DNA from: Streptococcus oralis Uo5
GTDB taxonomy: Bacteria > Bacillota > Bacilli > Lactobacillales > Streptococcaceae
Direction: 5' to 3'
DNA: 64,000 nucleotides
Assembly: GCF_000253155.1 (NCBI RefSeq)
Contig: NC_015291.1
Span: 529,001-593,000 of the forward strand
Part shown: positions 54,812 through 64,000 of the stretch, piece by piece
Layout of the letters: each line of letters opens with the position of its first letter
Position numbering within the stretch: the stretch's first letter is position 1
The notes under the pieces: generated by a model
Told to the model about the DNA's origin: nothing
Databases searched by the model: none
Seen by the model: only the letters and a program-made list of their open reading frames with translations
Position numbers and translations under genes: made by a program

Positions 54812-55780
54812 TTATAAACTGGTCGAGTGTTTGGGTTGAACTTTTTGTTCTGGGTCAATGTAGTTAATGGCATTGTTAACAGCTGTTGGAGCTTCACCCA
54901 GTCCTGTAGCGATCAAATCAATCTTACCTTCATAGTAGCAGCAGTCCCCGATGGCATAGATACCTGCTTGGCTAGATTCTTGCTTGCTATTGACGATAAT
55001 CTTGTGACGGTTGAGGTCCAGCCCCCAATTTTTAAGATTGCCAACAGATGATTTGAAACCATAGTTGACAAAGAGATGGTCTGCCTCGATAGTTTCGGTT
55101 TCATCTGATTTGACTTTGGTGATTTCTAGTTTGTCGAGTGTTTTACCATCTCCAAGGAGTTGGCTAGGGACGAACGGTGTCTTGATGGTCACAGATGATT
55201 CTTGCAGGGCTTGCACACTATGTTCCAAGGCGCGGAAATTATCTCGACGGTGAACGAGAGTAGTTGGGGCAATCTTTTCAAAAGCCAGAGCCCAGTCCAC
55301 TGCTGAGTCCCCACCACCAAGGATGGTCACTTTCTTACCAGCGTATTGTTGGATGTTGGAAACGTGGTAGTGGATGTTTTCATAGTCCTCAACACCGTCT
55401 AATTCGAGTGGCCGTGGTTTAAAGGCACCGCCACCCATGGCAATGATGACTGTTTTAGTCAGGTGGCTTCCCTTATTAGTTGTGATGGTAAATCCTTGAT
55501 CTTGTTTCTCGATTTCAAGAACAGTTTCGTTGAGGTGAACAGGTGTTTCAAAGCCGTTTAGCTGTTCAATCAAGCGATTGGTCAACTCTTCTCCGGTTAA
55601 GTTTGGAAAACCTGGCACATCAAGGATTTGCTTTTCAGGGTAGAGGATGGCAGGTTGACCACCGAGCTGGGGAAGGGAGTCGATGATTTGGACTTTGGCT
55701 TGGCGTAGGTGAGCGTAAAAGGCAGCAAAGAGCCCAACAGGACCGCCACCTACAATGGTAATATCATAGAGTTGAGACAT
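54812..55780 (-). CDS. Ferredoxin--NADP(+) reductase, thioredoxin reductase-like
   Basis: 322 residues of the YumC/TrxR-like FNR type. FAD motif VGGGPVGLFAAFYAH near residue 10, NAD(P) motif ILGGGDSAVDWA near residue 158, and GDCCYYEGKIDLIATG near residue 280. The redox CxxC of thioredoxin reductases is absent, which marks the FNR subfamily. The probable partner is the ferredoxin at 47473-47676. Codons 18-28 (plus-strand 55699-55728) match a spacer of the CRISPR array in this window. Confidence 0.93.
   Translation of the reverse strand: MSQLYDITIVGGGPVGLFAAFYAHLRQAKVQIIDSLPQLGGQPAILYPEKQILDVPGFPNLTGEELTNRLIEQLNGFETPVHLNETVLEIEKQDQGFTITTNKGSHLTKTVIIAMGGGAFKPRPLELDGVEDYENIHYHVSNIQQYAGKKVTILGGGDSAVDWALAFEKIAPTTLVHRRDNFRALEHSVQALQESSVTIKTPFVPSQLLGDGKTLDKLEITKVKSDETETIEADHLFVNYGFKSSVGNLKNWGLDLNRHKIIVNSKQESSQAGIYAIGDCCYYEGKIDLIATGLGEAPTAVNNAINYIDPEQKVQPKHSTSL
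55699..55728 (-). other. Protospacer-like match to CRISPR spacer 34521-34550
   Basis: 29 of 30 bases agree with the spacer; the mismatch is at 55712 (A here, G in the spacer), the third base of an Ala codon. The plus-strand neighbours are GACTTTGG before and AGAGCCC after, so the flank 3' of the minus-strand protospacer reads CCAAAGTC. Confidence 0.95.
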
Positions 55781-55871
55781 GATTTCTCCTTCGTTTTTTC
55801 TAATCAGTTTATTTTATCATATTTTTGCTTAATTTAAAATGAGGTAGGATAGGGAAAAAATGGGCAAAAAA

Positions 55872-55880
55872 TGGTATAAT
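55872..55880 (+). promoter_or_regulatory. Extended -10 promoter of cdaA-cdaR-glmM
   Basis: TGG-TATAAT, 37 bases before the cdaA start. It follows the divergent reductase promoter region. Confidence 0.6.
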
Positions 55881-55916
55881 GGTACAGAAAGTGTTTTGAA
55901 GGGGAGGAGGCCAGGG

Positions 55917-56774
55917 ATGAATTTTCAACAATTATCCAATTTGCAATACTGGACGAGTTTGTTTTCAAGTCCTTGGACAATAGTCACCAATCTGATTGAT
56001 ATTCTCATTGTGACTTATATTTTATATCATTTTACCAAAGCGATTGCAGGGACCAAAATCATGATTTTGGTGCGGGGTGTTCTGGTCTTTATTTTAGGTC
56101 AGATTCTGTCCAATATGATTGGTTTGACGACCATTTCCTGGTTGATCAATCAGATCATCACCTACGGGGTCATTGCAGCGGTAGTTATTTTTTCACCAGA
56201 GATTCGGACTGGTTTGGAACGATTGGGTCGGGCTACGGATTTCTTCTACAATGCCCCTATTAGTGCGGAAGAGCAAATGGTTCGTGCCTTTGTCAAATCA
56301 GTCGAGTACATGAGCCCTCGTAAGATTGGTGCTCTTGTAGCTGTTCAGCGAGTAAGAACCTTGCAGGAATATATCTCGACTGGGATTCCTCTGGATGCTA
56401 AGATTTCCTCTGAGTTATTAATTAATATCTTTATCCCTAATACACCCTTACACGATGGAGCGGTTATTGTCAGAGAAGATCGGATTGCCGTAACTTCAGC
56501 CTACCTACCCCTGACTGAAAATACTGGAATTTCTAAGGAGTTTGGGACACGTCATAGGGCAGCAATTGGTTTGTCAGAAGTATCGGATGCTCTTACCTTT
56601 GTGGTTTCAGAAGAAACCGGTGGAATCTCAATCACCTATAATGGAGTCTTTAAACATGATTTGACCTTGGAAGAGTTTGAATCGGAGTTAAGAAGAATCT
56701 TACTTCCAACATCAGAGAAAAAACAAGGTCTGAAGGAGCGTTTGCTAGGAGGATTGAAACATGAGAAAAAATAG
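55917..56774 (+). CDS. cdaA: Diadenylate cyclase CdaA (DacA)
   Basis: 285 residues from ATG 55917, which follows GGGGAGGAGG; the earlier in-frame ATG at 55860 lies upstream of the promoter. Three N-terminal helices (about 22-105) precede the DAC domain with LHDGAVIV (DGA motif, about residue 180) and TRHRAAIGLSE (RHR motif, about residue 212). Makes cyclic di-AMP from two ATP, controlling potassium uptake, osmotic balance and wall stress. The regulator CdaR overlaps its end. Confidence 0.97.
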   Translation: MNFQQLSNLQYWTSLFSSPWTIVTNLIDILIVTYILYHFTKAIAGTKIMILVRGVLVFILGQILSNMIGLTTISWLINQIITYGVIAAVVIFSPEIRTGLERLGRATDFFYNAPISAEEQMVRAFVKSVEYMSPRKIGALVAVQRVRTLQEYISTGIPLDAKISSELLINIFIPNTPLHDGAVIVREDRIAVTSAYLPLTENTGISKEFGTRHRAAIGLSEVSDALTFVVSEETGGISITYNGVFKHDLTLEEFESELRRILLPTSEKKQGLKERLLGGLKHEKK

Positions 56775-57558
56775 TCTTTATATTATTTCTTCCTTCTTTT
56801 TCGCCTGCATCCTTTTTATCTATGCGACTTCAACAAACTATCAGAATAGCAATAGCGCCAGACAAGTGCGGACAGAAACCTATACCAATACGGTACTCAA
56901 TGTCCCAATCGATATTCAGTACGACAGCGATCAGTATTTTATCAGTGGCTTTACTTCTGAAGTGACGGTCTTTCTGACAGGGTCAAACAGAGTTGCATTG
57001 GCGAGCGAAATGCAGGAAAGCACTCGGAAATTCAAGGTCAAAGCTGACTTAACCAATGCCAGTGTAGGGACCATCGAAGTTCCTCTAACCATTGAAAATT
57101 TACCGAGTGGTTTGACGGCTGTTGCAACTCCGCAAAAGATAACAGTCAAGGTCGGCAAAAAAGCAAAACGAGATAATGTAATCGTTGTGCCGGAGATTGA
57201 CCCTAGCCAGATTGATTCTCGTGTGAAAATTGATACAGTCACTGTGTCAGATGAAAAAGTAACGGTTATCAGTGACGAGGAGACTCTCTCTAGAGTAGAT
57301 CGTGTCATTGCCATCTTGCCGACGAGTGAACGGATAACGGGTAACTACTCGGCCTCTGTTCCACTACAAGCAGTTGATAAAAATGGAAATGTCTTACCAA
57401 GCGTCATTATGCCATTTGACACTACAATGAAAATTACAACCAAAACAGTATCGTCTAGCTCGAGTTCTTCGTCAACGACCTCGTCAACGGGCTCTTCAAC
57501 CAGCAGTTCGTCTTCAACGAGTTCAGAAACGAAACCAGACTCGTCTAAACAGGACTAA
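56761..57558 (+). CDS. cdaR: CdaA regulator CdaR (YbbR domain)
   Basis: 265 residues. One N-terminal helix (about 6-22), then tandem YbbR repeats outside the membrane (SGFTSEVTVFLTGS; VKVGKKAKRDNVIV; TVSDEKVTVISDEE) and a low-complexity Ser/Thr tail (about 225-258). In other Firmicutes it binds and modulates CdaA. It starts 14 bases inside cdaA. Confidence 0.94.
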   Translation: MRKNSLYIISSFFFACILFIYATSTNYQNSNSARQVRTETYTNTVLNVPIDIQYDSDQYFISGFTSEVTVFLTGSNRVALASEMQESTRKFKVKADLTNASVGTIEVPLTIENLPSGLTAVATPQKITVKVGKKAKRDNVIVVPEIDPSQIDSRVKIDTVTVSDEKVTVISDEETLSRVDRVIAILPTSERITGNYSASVPLQAVDKNGNVLPSVIMPFDTTMKITTKTVSSSSSSSSTTSSTGSSTSSSSSTSSETKPDSSKQD

Positions 57559-57588
57559 ATAAAATAGTAGAAAAGGATGATAAATAAA

Positions 57589-58941
57589 ATGGGTAAATAT
57601 TTTGGGACCGATGGAGTCCGTGGAGAAGCAAACGTAGAACTGACGCCAGAATTGGCCTTTAAACTGGGACGTTTTGGTGGTTATGTTCTTAGCCAACACG
57701 AAACAGAAGCCCCTAAAGTCTTTGTAGGACGTGATACACGTATCTCAGGAGAAATGTTAGAATCAGCCTTAGTGGCAGGTCTCCTCTCCGTAGGGATTCA
57801 CGTCTACAAACTCGGTGTCCTTGCAACACCAGCAGTAGCTTACTTGGTCAAAACTGAGGGAGCCAGTGCAGGTGTCATGATTTCCGCTAGTCACAACCCA
57901 GCCCTTGATAATGGAATTAAATTCTTTGGTGGGGATGGCTTCAAACTTGATGATGAAAAAGAAGCAGAAATCGAAGCCTTGCTGGATGCTACAGAAGACA
58001 CCCTTCCTCGTCCAAGTGCCGAAGGCTTGGGAACCTTAGTGGACTATCCAGAAGGTTTACGCAAGTATGAAGGCTACCTTGTTTCAACTGGAACTCCTCT
58101 TGAGGGAATGAAAGTGGCCTTGGATACAGCCAACGGTGCAGCATCTACAAGTGCCCGTCAAATCTTTGCAGACCTTGGGGCTCAAATAACTGTTATCGGT
58201 GAGACACCAGATGGTCTTAATATCAACTTGAATGTGGGTTCTACACATCCAGAAGCTCTTCAAGAAGTGGTCAAAGAAAGCCAGTCAGCTATTGGTTTGG
58301 CCTTTGACGGAGACAGTGACCGTTTGATTGCTGTTGATGAAAATGGTGACATCGTCGATGGTGATAAGATCATGTATATCATCGGTAAATACCTTTCTGA
58401 AAAAGGCCAGTTGGCTCAAAACACCATTGTGACAACGGTTATGTCTAACCTTGGCTTCCATAAGGCCTTGGAGAGTGCTGGCATTAACAAGGCAGTGACT
58501 GCTGTTGGTGACCGCTATGTCGTTGAAGAAATGAGAAAATCAGGCTACAACCTTGGTGGTGAACAGTCTGGTCACGTAATCTTGATGGATTACAACACAA
58601 CTGGTGATGGTCAATTATCAGCTGTCCAATTGACTAAAATCATGAAAGAAACAGGCAAGAGCTTGTCTCAATTGGCATCAGAAGTGACGATTTACCCACA
58701 AAAACTGGTCAATATCCGAGTGGAAAATGCCATGAAAGAAAAAGCCATGGAAGTACCAGCTATTAAAACGATCATCGAAAAGATGGAAGAAGAGATGGCA
58801 GGGAACGGTCGTATCCTTGTCCGCCCAAGTGGAACAGAACCCCTCTTGCGTGTCATGGCAGAAGCGCCAACAACAGAAGAAGTGAACTACTACGTAGATA
58901 CGATTGCTGCTGTTGTTAAAGATGAAATCGGAATTGACTAA
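57589..58941 (+). CDS. glmM: Phosphoglucosamine mutase
   Basis: 450 residues from ATG 57589, the exact family length; the ATG at 57577 adds four residues. [10 protein letters not shown] at the start, active-site Ser in SASHNP near residue 101, metal-binding DGDSDR near residue 241, sugar-binding GEQSGH near residue 325 and phosphate-binding RPSGTEP near residue 410. Converts glucosamine-6-P to glucosamine-1-P for UDP-GlcNAc. The GlmM protein is known to inhibit CdaA in related bacteria, which fits the operon. Confidence 0.98.
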   Translation: MGKYFGTDGVRGEANVELTPELAFKLGRFGGYVLSQHETEAPKVFVGRDTRISGEMLESALVAGLLSVGIHVYKLGVLATPAVAYLVKTEGASAGVMISASHNPALDNGIKFFGGDGFKLDDEKEAEIEALLDATEDTLPRPSAEGLGTLVDYPEGLRKYEGYLVSTGTPLEGMKVALDTANGAASTSARQIFADLGAQITVIGETPDGLNINLNVGSTHPEALQEVVKESQSAIGLAFDGDSDRLIAVDENGDIVDGDKIMYIIGKYLSEKGQLAQNTIVTTVMSNLGFHKALESAGINKAVTAVGDRYVVEEMRKSGYNLGGEQSGHVILMDYNTTGDGQLSAVQLTKIMKETGKSLSQLASEVTIYPQKLVNIRVENAMKEKAMEVPAIKTIIEKMEEEMAGNGRILVRPSGTEPLLRVMAEAPTTEEVNYYVDTIAAVVKDEIGID

Positions 58942-58973
58942 AGCCTAGAAAACTAGATGAAATGATAAAAATG

Positions 58974-58982
58974 TGGTACAAT
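58974..58982 (+). promoter_or_regulatory. Extended -10 promoter for the DUF1149 gene
   Basis: TGG-TACAAT, 33 bases before ATG 59015, which has GGGAGAG. Confidence 0.55.
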
Positions 58983-59014
58983 TGCATAGTAAATTGTAGC
59001 AAAGGGAGAGAAAA

Positions 59015-59389
59015 ATGAATCTTAAAAGAGAACAAGAATTTGTTAGCCAGTATCACTTTGATGCTCGTAACTTTGAATGGGAAAATGAAAATGGAGCTCC
59101 TGAAACCAAGGTAGACGTGAACTTTCAGTTGCTCCAACATGACCAAGAAAACCAAGTGACTTCGCTTGTCGTTATCTTGAGTTTCATGATTGTCTTTGAC
59201 AAATTTGTCATCAGCGGAACGATTTCTCAAGTTAACCACGTGGAAGGTCGCATTGTCAACGAACCAAGCGAATTTAACCAAGAAGAAGTTGAAACTCTGG
59301 CACGTCCATGTTTGAACATGCTCAATCGTTTGACGTATGAAGTAACAGAAATCGCCTTGGATCTTCCAGGGATCAATTTGGAGTTTTAG
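59015..59389 (+). CDS. DUF1149 family protein
   Basis: 124 residues, soluble. The family is a SecB-like fold of unknown function common in streptococci; [16 protein letters not shown] near the N-terminus and the [14 protein letters not shown]...[15 protein letters not shown] block towards the C-terminus are conserved as I recall. Two bases separate it from the DegV gene, so they share a transcript. Confidence 0.85.
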   Translation: MNLKREQEFVSQYHFDARNFEWENENGAPETKVDVNFQLLQHDQENQVTSLVVILSFMIVFDKFVISGTISQVNHVEGRIVNEPSEFNQEEVETLARPCLNMLNRLTYEVTEIALDLPGINLEF

Positions 59390-59391
59390 TC

Positions 59392-60240
59392 ATGAAATTA
59401 GCTGTCATTACAGATTCTTCAGCCTATTTAGAGGAGAAGACGCTGCAAAGAGAGAATCTATTTATCTTGGATATTCCTGTCAATATTGATGGAGAGGAGT
59501 ATGTTGAAGGTGTCAATCTGACTGCTGAGGAATTTTATCAAAAAATGGCTCAGTCTGTAGAATTGCCTAAAACTAGTCAACCAAGTATTGCCAAATTGGA
59601 TGAGATTCTTAGTTCTTTGAAAGACGAGGGTTATACCCATGTCTTAGGACTCTTTCTTTCGTCAGGAATTTCAGGCTTTTATCAGAACATCCAATACATG
59701 TTGGATGAGTATGATGGCTTGACCATTGCCTTTCCAGATACCCATATCACAAGTTCCCCTCTCGGATTTATGGTGGAGAGTGCCTTTGAATGGGCAGAAC
59801 AAGGTGATGATTTTGCCCAGATTCAGGAGAAGTTGGGGATTCAAATTGCTGATAATTCAGCCTTTATCATAGTAGATGACCTCGATCACCTGGTTAAGGG
59901 AGGACGTTTGTCAAATGGAGCAGCTATCTTAGGAAATCTCCTCAGTATCAAGCCTATCCTTTACTTTAATGACCAAGGAGTGATTGAAGTTTACGAAAAA
60001 GTTCGTACAGAAAAGAAAGCAATCAAACGTTTGGTGGAAATCATCAAGGAGTTGACAAAAGATGGGGACTACCGTATAACAGTCATTCATGGGAACGCTC
60101 CTCAAAAGGCAGCGGATTTACGTCAGCTTTTGATGGAGAGTGGTGTGACTGCTGAAATTCCAATTGAAACCTTTGGTAGTGTCATTGGGACCCACCTTGG
60201 AGAAGGTAGTATCGCCTTGAGCTATACACCAATCGTCTAA
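59392..60240 (+). CDS. DegV-family fatty acid-binding protein
   Basis: 282 residues. [10 protein letters not shown] at the start, [10 protein letters not shown] near residue 60, [12 protein letters not shown] near residue 87, and [21 protein letters not shown] near residues 167-187 are typical of DegV/FakB proteins. FakB proteins present fatty acids to the kinase FakA for phospholipid synthesis; whether this paralogue does so is not shown. Confidence 0.92.
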   Translation: MKLAVITDSSAYLEEKTLQRENLFILDIPVNIDGEEYVEGVNLTAEEFYQKMAQSVELPKTSQPSIAKLDEILSSLKDEGYTHVLGLFLSSGISGFYQNIQYMLDEYDGLTIAFPDTHITSSPLGFMVESAFEWAEQGDDFAQIQEKLGIQIADNSAFIIVDDLDHLVKGGRLSNGAAILGNLLSIKPILYFNDQGVIEVYEKVRTEKKAIKRLVEIIKELTKDGDYRITVIHGNAPQKAADLRQLLMESGVTAEIPIETFGSVIGTHLGEGSIALSYTPIV

Positions 60241-60243
60241 ATT

Positions 60244-60492
60244 GTTCTTACAGGCTTTGTATCTTAGCAATTGAACACGGCCTACCTGCCTCTTGAAAAA
60301 AGATGCCTGTCTTGCCTTTCGTAGAAAGTCAGCGCCATTCCCTATTTTTCATGGGCAGCTAACGTCCTTTGTATCTTGATAATTGAACACGCCTGGAACC
60401 CTGTGTGAAAAAGATAGTTCTTCCAAGGAGTAGACACTCCTTGATCAGAACTCCTATTTTCACTTTGTGTTCTTACAGGCTTTGTATCTTAG
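60244..60492. repeat. Tandem 112-bp units with hairpins upstream of dapB
   Basis: A 24-base sequence (GTTCTTACAGGCTTTGTATC...) occurs at 60244-60267 and 60469-60492, and its core TTTGTATCTT a third time at 60368, giving periods of 112 and 113. AATTGAACACG follows copies 1 and 2. Each unit holds a hairpin: unit 1 TGAAAAA (60294) with TTTTTCA (60345); unit 2 GTGAAAA (60405), AGTTCT, CAAGGAGT paired with ACTCCTTG, AGAACT, TTTTCAC (to 60463). No gene is present. Family unknown. Confidence 0.7.
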
Positions 60493-60504
60493 ACAGGAGT
60501 AGAG

Positions 60505-61272
60505 ATGAGTATTCGAGTAATTATTGCCGGTTTTAAGGGAAAGATGGGCCAAGCTGCTTGTCAGATGGTCTTGGCTGATCCAGACTTGGACTTGGTCGCA
60601 GTTTTGGATCCTTTTGAGTCTGAGTCAGAATGGCAGGGAATTCCTGTCTTCAATGATAAGGCTGACTTGGCTGGTGTTGAAGTGGATGTCTGGGTGGATT
60701 TTACTACACCAGCCGTTGCCTACGAAAATACACGCTTTGCTCTTGAAAAAGGCTTTGCTCCAGTAGTTGGAACAACAGGATTCACTAGTGAAGAAATTAC
60801 AGAACTAAAAGCATTTTCTCGTGAACAAGATTTGGGTGGCTTGATTGCCCCTAACTTTGCCTTGGGAGCTGTCTTGCTCATGCAATTTGCGGCGCAGGCT
60901 GCCAAATATTTCCCAAATGTGGAGATTATCGAGCTCCATCATGACAAGAAAAAAGATGCTCCGAGTGGAACAGCCATTAAAACGGCTGAGTTGATGGCAG
61001 AAGTTCGAGAGTCTATCCAACAAGGTGCGCCTGATGAGGAAGAATTGATTGCTGGTGCCCGTGGTGCTAACTTTGATGGCATGCGGATCCACTCAGTTCG
61101 TTTGCCAGGCTTAGTAGCTCATCAAGAAGTCATCTTTGGCAATCAGGGGGAAGGATTGACCCTTCGTCATGACTCCTATGATCGCAGCTCCTTCATGACA
61201 GGGGTCAATTTGGGAATCAAAGAAGTTGTCAAGCGTCATGAGCTTGTCTATGGATTAGAACACTTATTATGA
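60505..61272 (+). CDS. dapB: 4-hydroxy-tetrahydrodipicolinate reductase
   Basis: 255 residues. Reduces hydroxytetrahydrodipicolinate in lysine biosynthesis. NAD(P)-binding [10 protein letters not shown] near residue 7, VGTTGFT near residue 93 and [15 protein letters not shown] near residue 144 with the catalytic His/Lys. AGGAGTAGAG precedes the start, directly after the third tandem repeat copy. Overlaps cca by four bases. Confidence 0.97.
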   Translation: MSIRVIIAGFKGKMGQAACQMVLADPDLDLVAVLDPFESESEWQGIPVFNDKADLAGVEVDVWVDFTTPAVAYENTRFALEKGFAPVVGTTGFTSEEITELKAFSREQDLGGLIAPNFALGAVLLMQFAAQAAKYFPNVEIIELHHDKKKDAPSGTAIKTAELMAEVRESIQQGAPDEEELIAGARGANFDGMRIHSVRLPGLVAHQEVIFGNQGEGLTLRHDSYDRSSFMTGVNLGIKEVVKRHELVYGLEHLL

Positions 61273-62468
61273 GATTAACGCAAATGCCTTCTGAATTTCA
61301 GAAGGCTTTACCAGTATTAGAAAAAATTAAAGAAGCAGGCTTTGAGGCCTATTTTGTTGGGGGCTCTGTTCGAGATGCCCTCCTCAATCGCCCCATCCAC
61401 GATGTGGATATTGCGACTTCTTCCTATCCAGAAGAAACCAAGCAGATTTTCCCTCGCACAGCTGACATCGGAATCGAGCACGGAACCGTCTTGGTCCTAG
61501 ATGGGGACGAGGAGTATGAGGTAACAACCTTTCGAACAGAGGATGTCTATGTGGACTATCGTAGACCCAGTGCGGTTTCCTTTGTGCGTTCGCTAGAAGA
61601 GGACCTCAAGCGCCGTGATTTCACAGTTAATGCCTTTGCCTTGGATGAGACAGGCGAAATTATTGACTTGTTCCATGGTTTAGAAGATTTGAAAAACCAA
61701 GTCTTGCGAGCAGTTGGAGTGGCTAGTGAACGTTTCAACGAAGATGCTTTACGTATTATGCGTGGTTTTCGTTTTCAGGCCAGTCTCGGTTTTAAACTTG
61801 AGTCAGAAACTTTTGTGGCGATGAAGACTTTGACGCCACTCTTGGAGAAAATTTCTGTGGAGCGTACCTTCGTTGAGTTTGATAAGCTCTTGCTGGCACC
61901 TTTTTGGCGAGTTGGTCTGGCTTCCATGATTGAGAGTCGAGCTTATGACTATCTTCCAGATATGGCAGGGAGCCAGGACAAGCTCAACAGACTGTTTGAT
62001 TTGGAGACTGAGTTCACTTTTGAATCTTCTGAACAAGCCTGGGCGGCTCTATTGTGGGCTTTGGAGATTAAAGATGCACAGCCATTTTTGAAAGCTTGGA
62101 AAACCTCACGCCAGTTTGCCAAGCAGGTTCAGGATTTGCTGACCATTTTGGCTTTGCGAGAAGAAGGAGAGCTGAGCAAGCGCGATTGTTACCGCTTTGA
62201 CTTGGATTCCCTTCTACAAGCTGAAAATCTTCGTCAGGCCCAAGGAAAAGAAGTCAACCCACAAGCTATCACAGAAACTTACCATAGTTTGACCATTCAT
62301 GACAAGAAAGAAATTCAGATTAACGGTGGAATTTTGATTAAGGAATATGGTTACCAGCCAGGACCAGACTTGGGAGAGATTTTAACAGAGATTGAGTTTG
62401 CCATTGTCGATGGAGAGTTGGAAAATGATCGTCAAGCAATCCATGCTTACCTGAGGGAGAAAAAATGA
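61269..62468 (+). CDS. cca: CCA tRNA nucleotidyltransferase
   Basis: 399 residues. Adds or repairs the 3' CCA end of tRNAs. The class II nucleotidyltransferase head [15 protein letters not shown] and HDVDIATS (catalytic Asp pair) near residues 30-52, [14 protein letters not shown] near residue 110 and [10 protein letters not shown] near residue 162. The start ATG overlaps the dapB stop (ATGA), and the stop overlaps the ABC-F gene in the same way. Confidence 0.96.
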   Translation: MRLTQMPSEFQKALPVLEKIKEAGFEAYFVGGSVRDALLNRPIHDVDIATSSYPEETKQIFPRTADIGIEHGTVLVLDGDEEYEVTTFRTEDVYVDYRRPSAVSFVRSLEEDLKRRDFTVNAFALDETGEIIDLFHGLEDLKNQVLRAVGVASERFNEDALRIMRGFRFQASLGFKLESETFVAMKTLTPLLEKISVERTFVEFDKLLLAPFWRVGLASMIESRAYDYLPDMAGSQDKLNRLFDLETEFTFESSEQAWAALLWALEIKDAQPFLKAWKTSRQFAKQVQDLLTILALREEGELSKRDCYRFDLDSLLQAENLRQAQGKEVNPQAITETYHSLTIHDKKEIQINGGILIKEYGYQPGPDLGEILTEIEFAIVDGELENDRQAIHAYLREKK

Positions 62469-64000
62469 GTGATTTTATCGTTGAAAAACTAAGCAAATCC
62501 GTCGGTGACAAGACCGTTTTTAAAGATATTTCTTTTATCATCCATGATTTAGATAGAATCGGTCTCATTGGTGTCAATGGCACGGGTAAGACCACCCTTT
62601 TAGATGTTTTATCAGGTGTTTCAGGCTTTGATGGGGATGTCAGTCCTTTTTCAGCTAAAAATGACTACCAGATTGGCTATTTGACCCAGGATCCAGAGTT
62701 CGATGATAGCAAGACAGTTTTGGATACGGTCCTATCCAGCGACCTCAAGGAAATCCAGTTGATTCGTGAGTATGAGTTGATCATGCTCAACTATAGCGAG
62801 GACAAGCAGACTTTTTTGGAACGGGTCATGGCTGAGATGGATTCTCTCCAAGCCTGGGAAATCGAAAGTCAGGTCAAGACCGTTCTCAGCAAGTTGGGTA
62901 TTCAGAACTTGTCGACTCCAGTTGGTGAATTGTCAGGTGGTCTGAGAAGACGGGTTCAGTTGGCGCAAGTTCTTCTTGGAGACCACGATCTCTTGCTACT
63001 GGACGAGCCGACCAACCATCTGGACATTGCGACCATCGAGTGGCTGACCCTTTTCTTGAAAAATTCCAAGAAGACGGTTCTCTTTATCACCCATGATCGC
63101 TATTTCCTAGATGCACTGTCAACACGAATTTTCGAGTTGGACCGAGCAGGCTTGACCGAGTATCAGGGCAATTATCAGGACTATGTTCGCCTTAAGGCGG
63201 AACAAGATGAACGCGATGCTGCTCTCCTTCACAAAAAAGAACAACTCTACAAACAAGAACTGGCTTGGATGCGCAGACAACCGCAGGCGCGTGCGACCAA
63301 GCAGCAGGCTCGTATCAATCGTTTCCATGATTTGAAAAAAGAAGTTTCAGGCGGCGTTGCTGAGGCAGACTTGACCATGAACTTTGAAACCAGTCGGATT
63401 GGGAAAAAAGTCATCGAGTTTCAGAATGTTTCCTTCGCCTATGAGAACAAGCCTATTTTGAAAGATTTTAACCTTTTGGTGCAAGCTAAAGACCGTATCG
63501 GTATCGTTGGGGACAACGGTGTTGGGAAGTCAACCCTGCTCAACTTGATTGCAGGAAGTCTTGAGCCAACTGAAGGACAAGTTGTGAGAGGGGAAACTGT
63601 TCGCATCGCCTATTTCTCTCAACAAATCGAAGGCTTGGATGAAAGCAAGCGCGTTATCAATTACCTGCAGGAAGTGGCAGAAGAGGTAAAGACCAGTGGT
63701 GGTTCCACAACTTCTATCGCTGAGTTACTGGAGCAGTTCCTCTTCCCACGTTCGACGCATGGAACCTTGATTGAGAAATTGTCTGGTGGCGAGAAAAAAC
63801 GCCTCTATCTTCTCAAATTGCTTTTGGAAAAACCAAATGTTCTTCTCTTGGATGAGCCGACAAATGACTTGGACATTGCAACTTTGACAGTTTTGGAGAA
63901 TTTCTTGCAAGGTTTTGCAGGGCCAGTATTGACAGTTAGCCACGACCGTTATTTCCTGGATAAGGTAGCGACCAAGATTCTAGCTTTTGAAGATGGCAAG
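62465..64000 (+). CDS. ABC-F ATPase (Uup/YdiF type), cut by the window end
   Basis: The first 512 codons are present with no stop before 64000. Two ABC domains without membrane helices: Walker [10 protein letters not shown] near residue 38 and GDNGVGKST near residue 351; signatures LSGGLRRRV and LSGGEKKRL; Walker [13 protein letters not shown] and [12 protein letters not shown]. The interdomain linker is basic ([14 protein letters not shown]). ABC-F proteins act on the ribosome E site in translation or resistance. The long first-domain insertion and linker suggest the Uup/housekeeping group. Confidence 0.93.
   Translation, partial: MSDFIVEKLSKSVGDKTVFKDISFIIHDLDRIGLIGVNGTGKTTLLDVLSGVSGFDGDVSPFSAKNDYQIGYLTQDPEFDDSKTVLDTVLSSDLKEIQLIREYELIMLNYSEDKQTFLERVMAEMDSLQAWEIESQVKTVLSKLGIQNLSTPVGELSGGLRRRVQLAQVLLGDHDLLLLDEPTNHLDIATIEWLTLFLKNSKKTVLFITHDRYFLDALSTRIFELDRAGLTEYQGNYQDYVRLKAEQDERDAALLHKKEQLYKQELAWMRRQPQARATKQQARINRFHDLKKEVSGGVAEADLTMNFETSRIGKKVIEFQNVSFAYENKPILKDFNLLVQAKDRIGIVGDNGVGKSTLLNLIAGSLEPTEGQVVRGETVRIAYFSQQIEGLDESKRVINYLQEVAEEVKTSGGSTTSIAELLEQFLFPRSTHGTLIEKLSGGEKKRLYLLKLLLEKPNVLLLDEPTNDLDIATLTVLENFLQGFAGPVLTVSHDRYFLDKVATKILAFEDGK

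Overview
The window is a chromosomal segment of a mitis-group Streptococcus, close to S. mitis, S. oralis or S. infantis rather than a typical S. pneumoniae. The evidence is low GC, ribosome-binding sites of the AAGGAGG type, and a backbone whose gene content and order match what I remember of the pneumococcal chromosome: ddl-murF, the ftsA-ftsZ-ylmEFGH-divIVA cluster, T-box-ileS, gpmA, rpsO, galE, cmk, folA-clpX-engB, rapZ-yvcK-whiA, cdaA-cdaR-glmM and dapB-cca. Accessory DNA is inserted into this backbone at a few places. I found no rRNA, tRNA, insertion sequence or prophage.

Layout. 1-1080: a scarred accessory patch with one membrane-protein gene between two copies of the same C-terminal coding fragment. 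1179-5200: wall precursor enzymes Ddl and MurF, a Nudix hydrolase and a TIGR02206-type membrane protein with a structured leader. 5418-11398: the division cluster, with an extra short DivIVA paralogue just before divIVA. 11405-14443: isoleucine T-box and ileS. 14680-28055: two modules, each a giant M26 zinc metalloprotease (IgA1 protease/ZmpB type) followed by a small four-helix membrane protein. 28491-33423: gpmA, then a TetR regulator divergent from an ABC exporter, with two identical-arm operators around overlapping promoters. 33449-35770: rpsO, dispersed palindromic repeats, a CRISPR array with no cas genes in view, and the cadmium transporter gene cadD. 35859-39365: a FecCD-type iron/siderophore importer with an esterase gene. 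39408-49707: PlsC acyltransferase, a P-type ATPase, TrmK, a Nif3-like protein, an amino-acid oxidase-like flavoenzyme, GalE, a glycosyltransferase, ferredoxin, a LysM protein, Cmk and DHFR. 49739-64000: ClpX, EngB, RidA, RapZ-YvcK-WhiA, ferredoxin-NADP reductase, the c-di-AMP operon with GlmM, DUF1149, DegV, a tandem hairpin region, DapB, CCA-adding enzyme and an ABC-F ATPase cut by the window end.

Main discovery. One CRISPR spacer (34521-34550) matches 29 of 30 bases of the chromosomal ferredoxin-NADP reductase gene in this same window (55699-55728). The only mismatch is a synonymous third-codon change (Ala GCT versus GCC). This suggests that the spacer came from the orthologous core gene of a related streptococcus, for example DNA taken up by transformation, rather than from a phage. 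Other points to check: DHFR carries Leu at position 100, the residue associated with trimethoprim resistance in pneumococcus; a Cys-containing leader peptide and a 26-bp palindrome lie upstream of cadD; a truncated DivIVA paralogue; tandem hairpins upstream of dapB; and the duplicated protease/membrane-protein modules.
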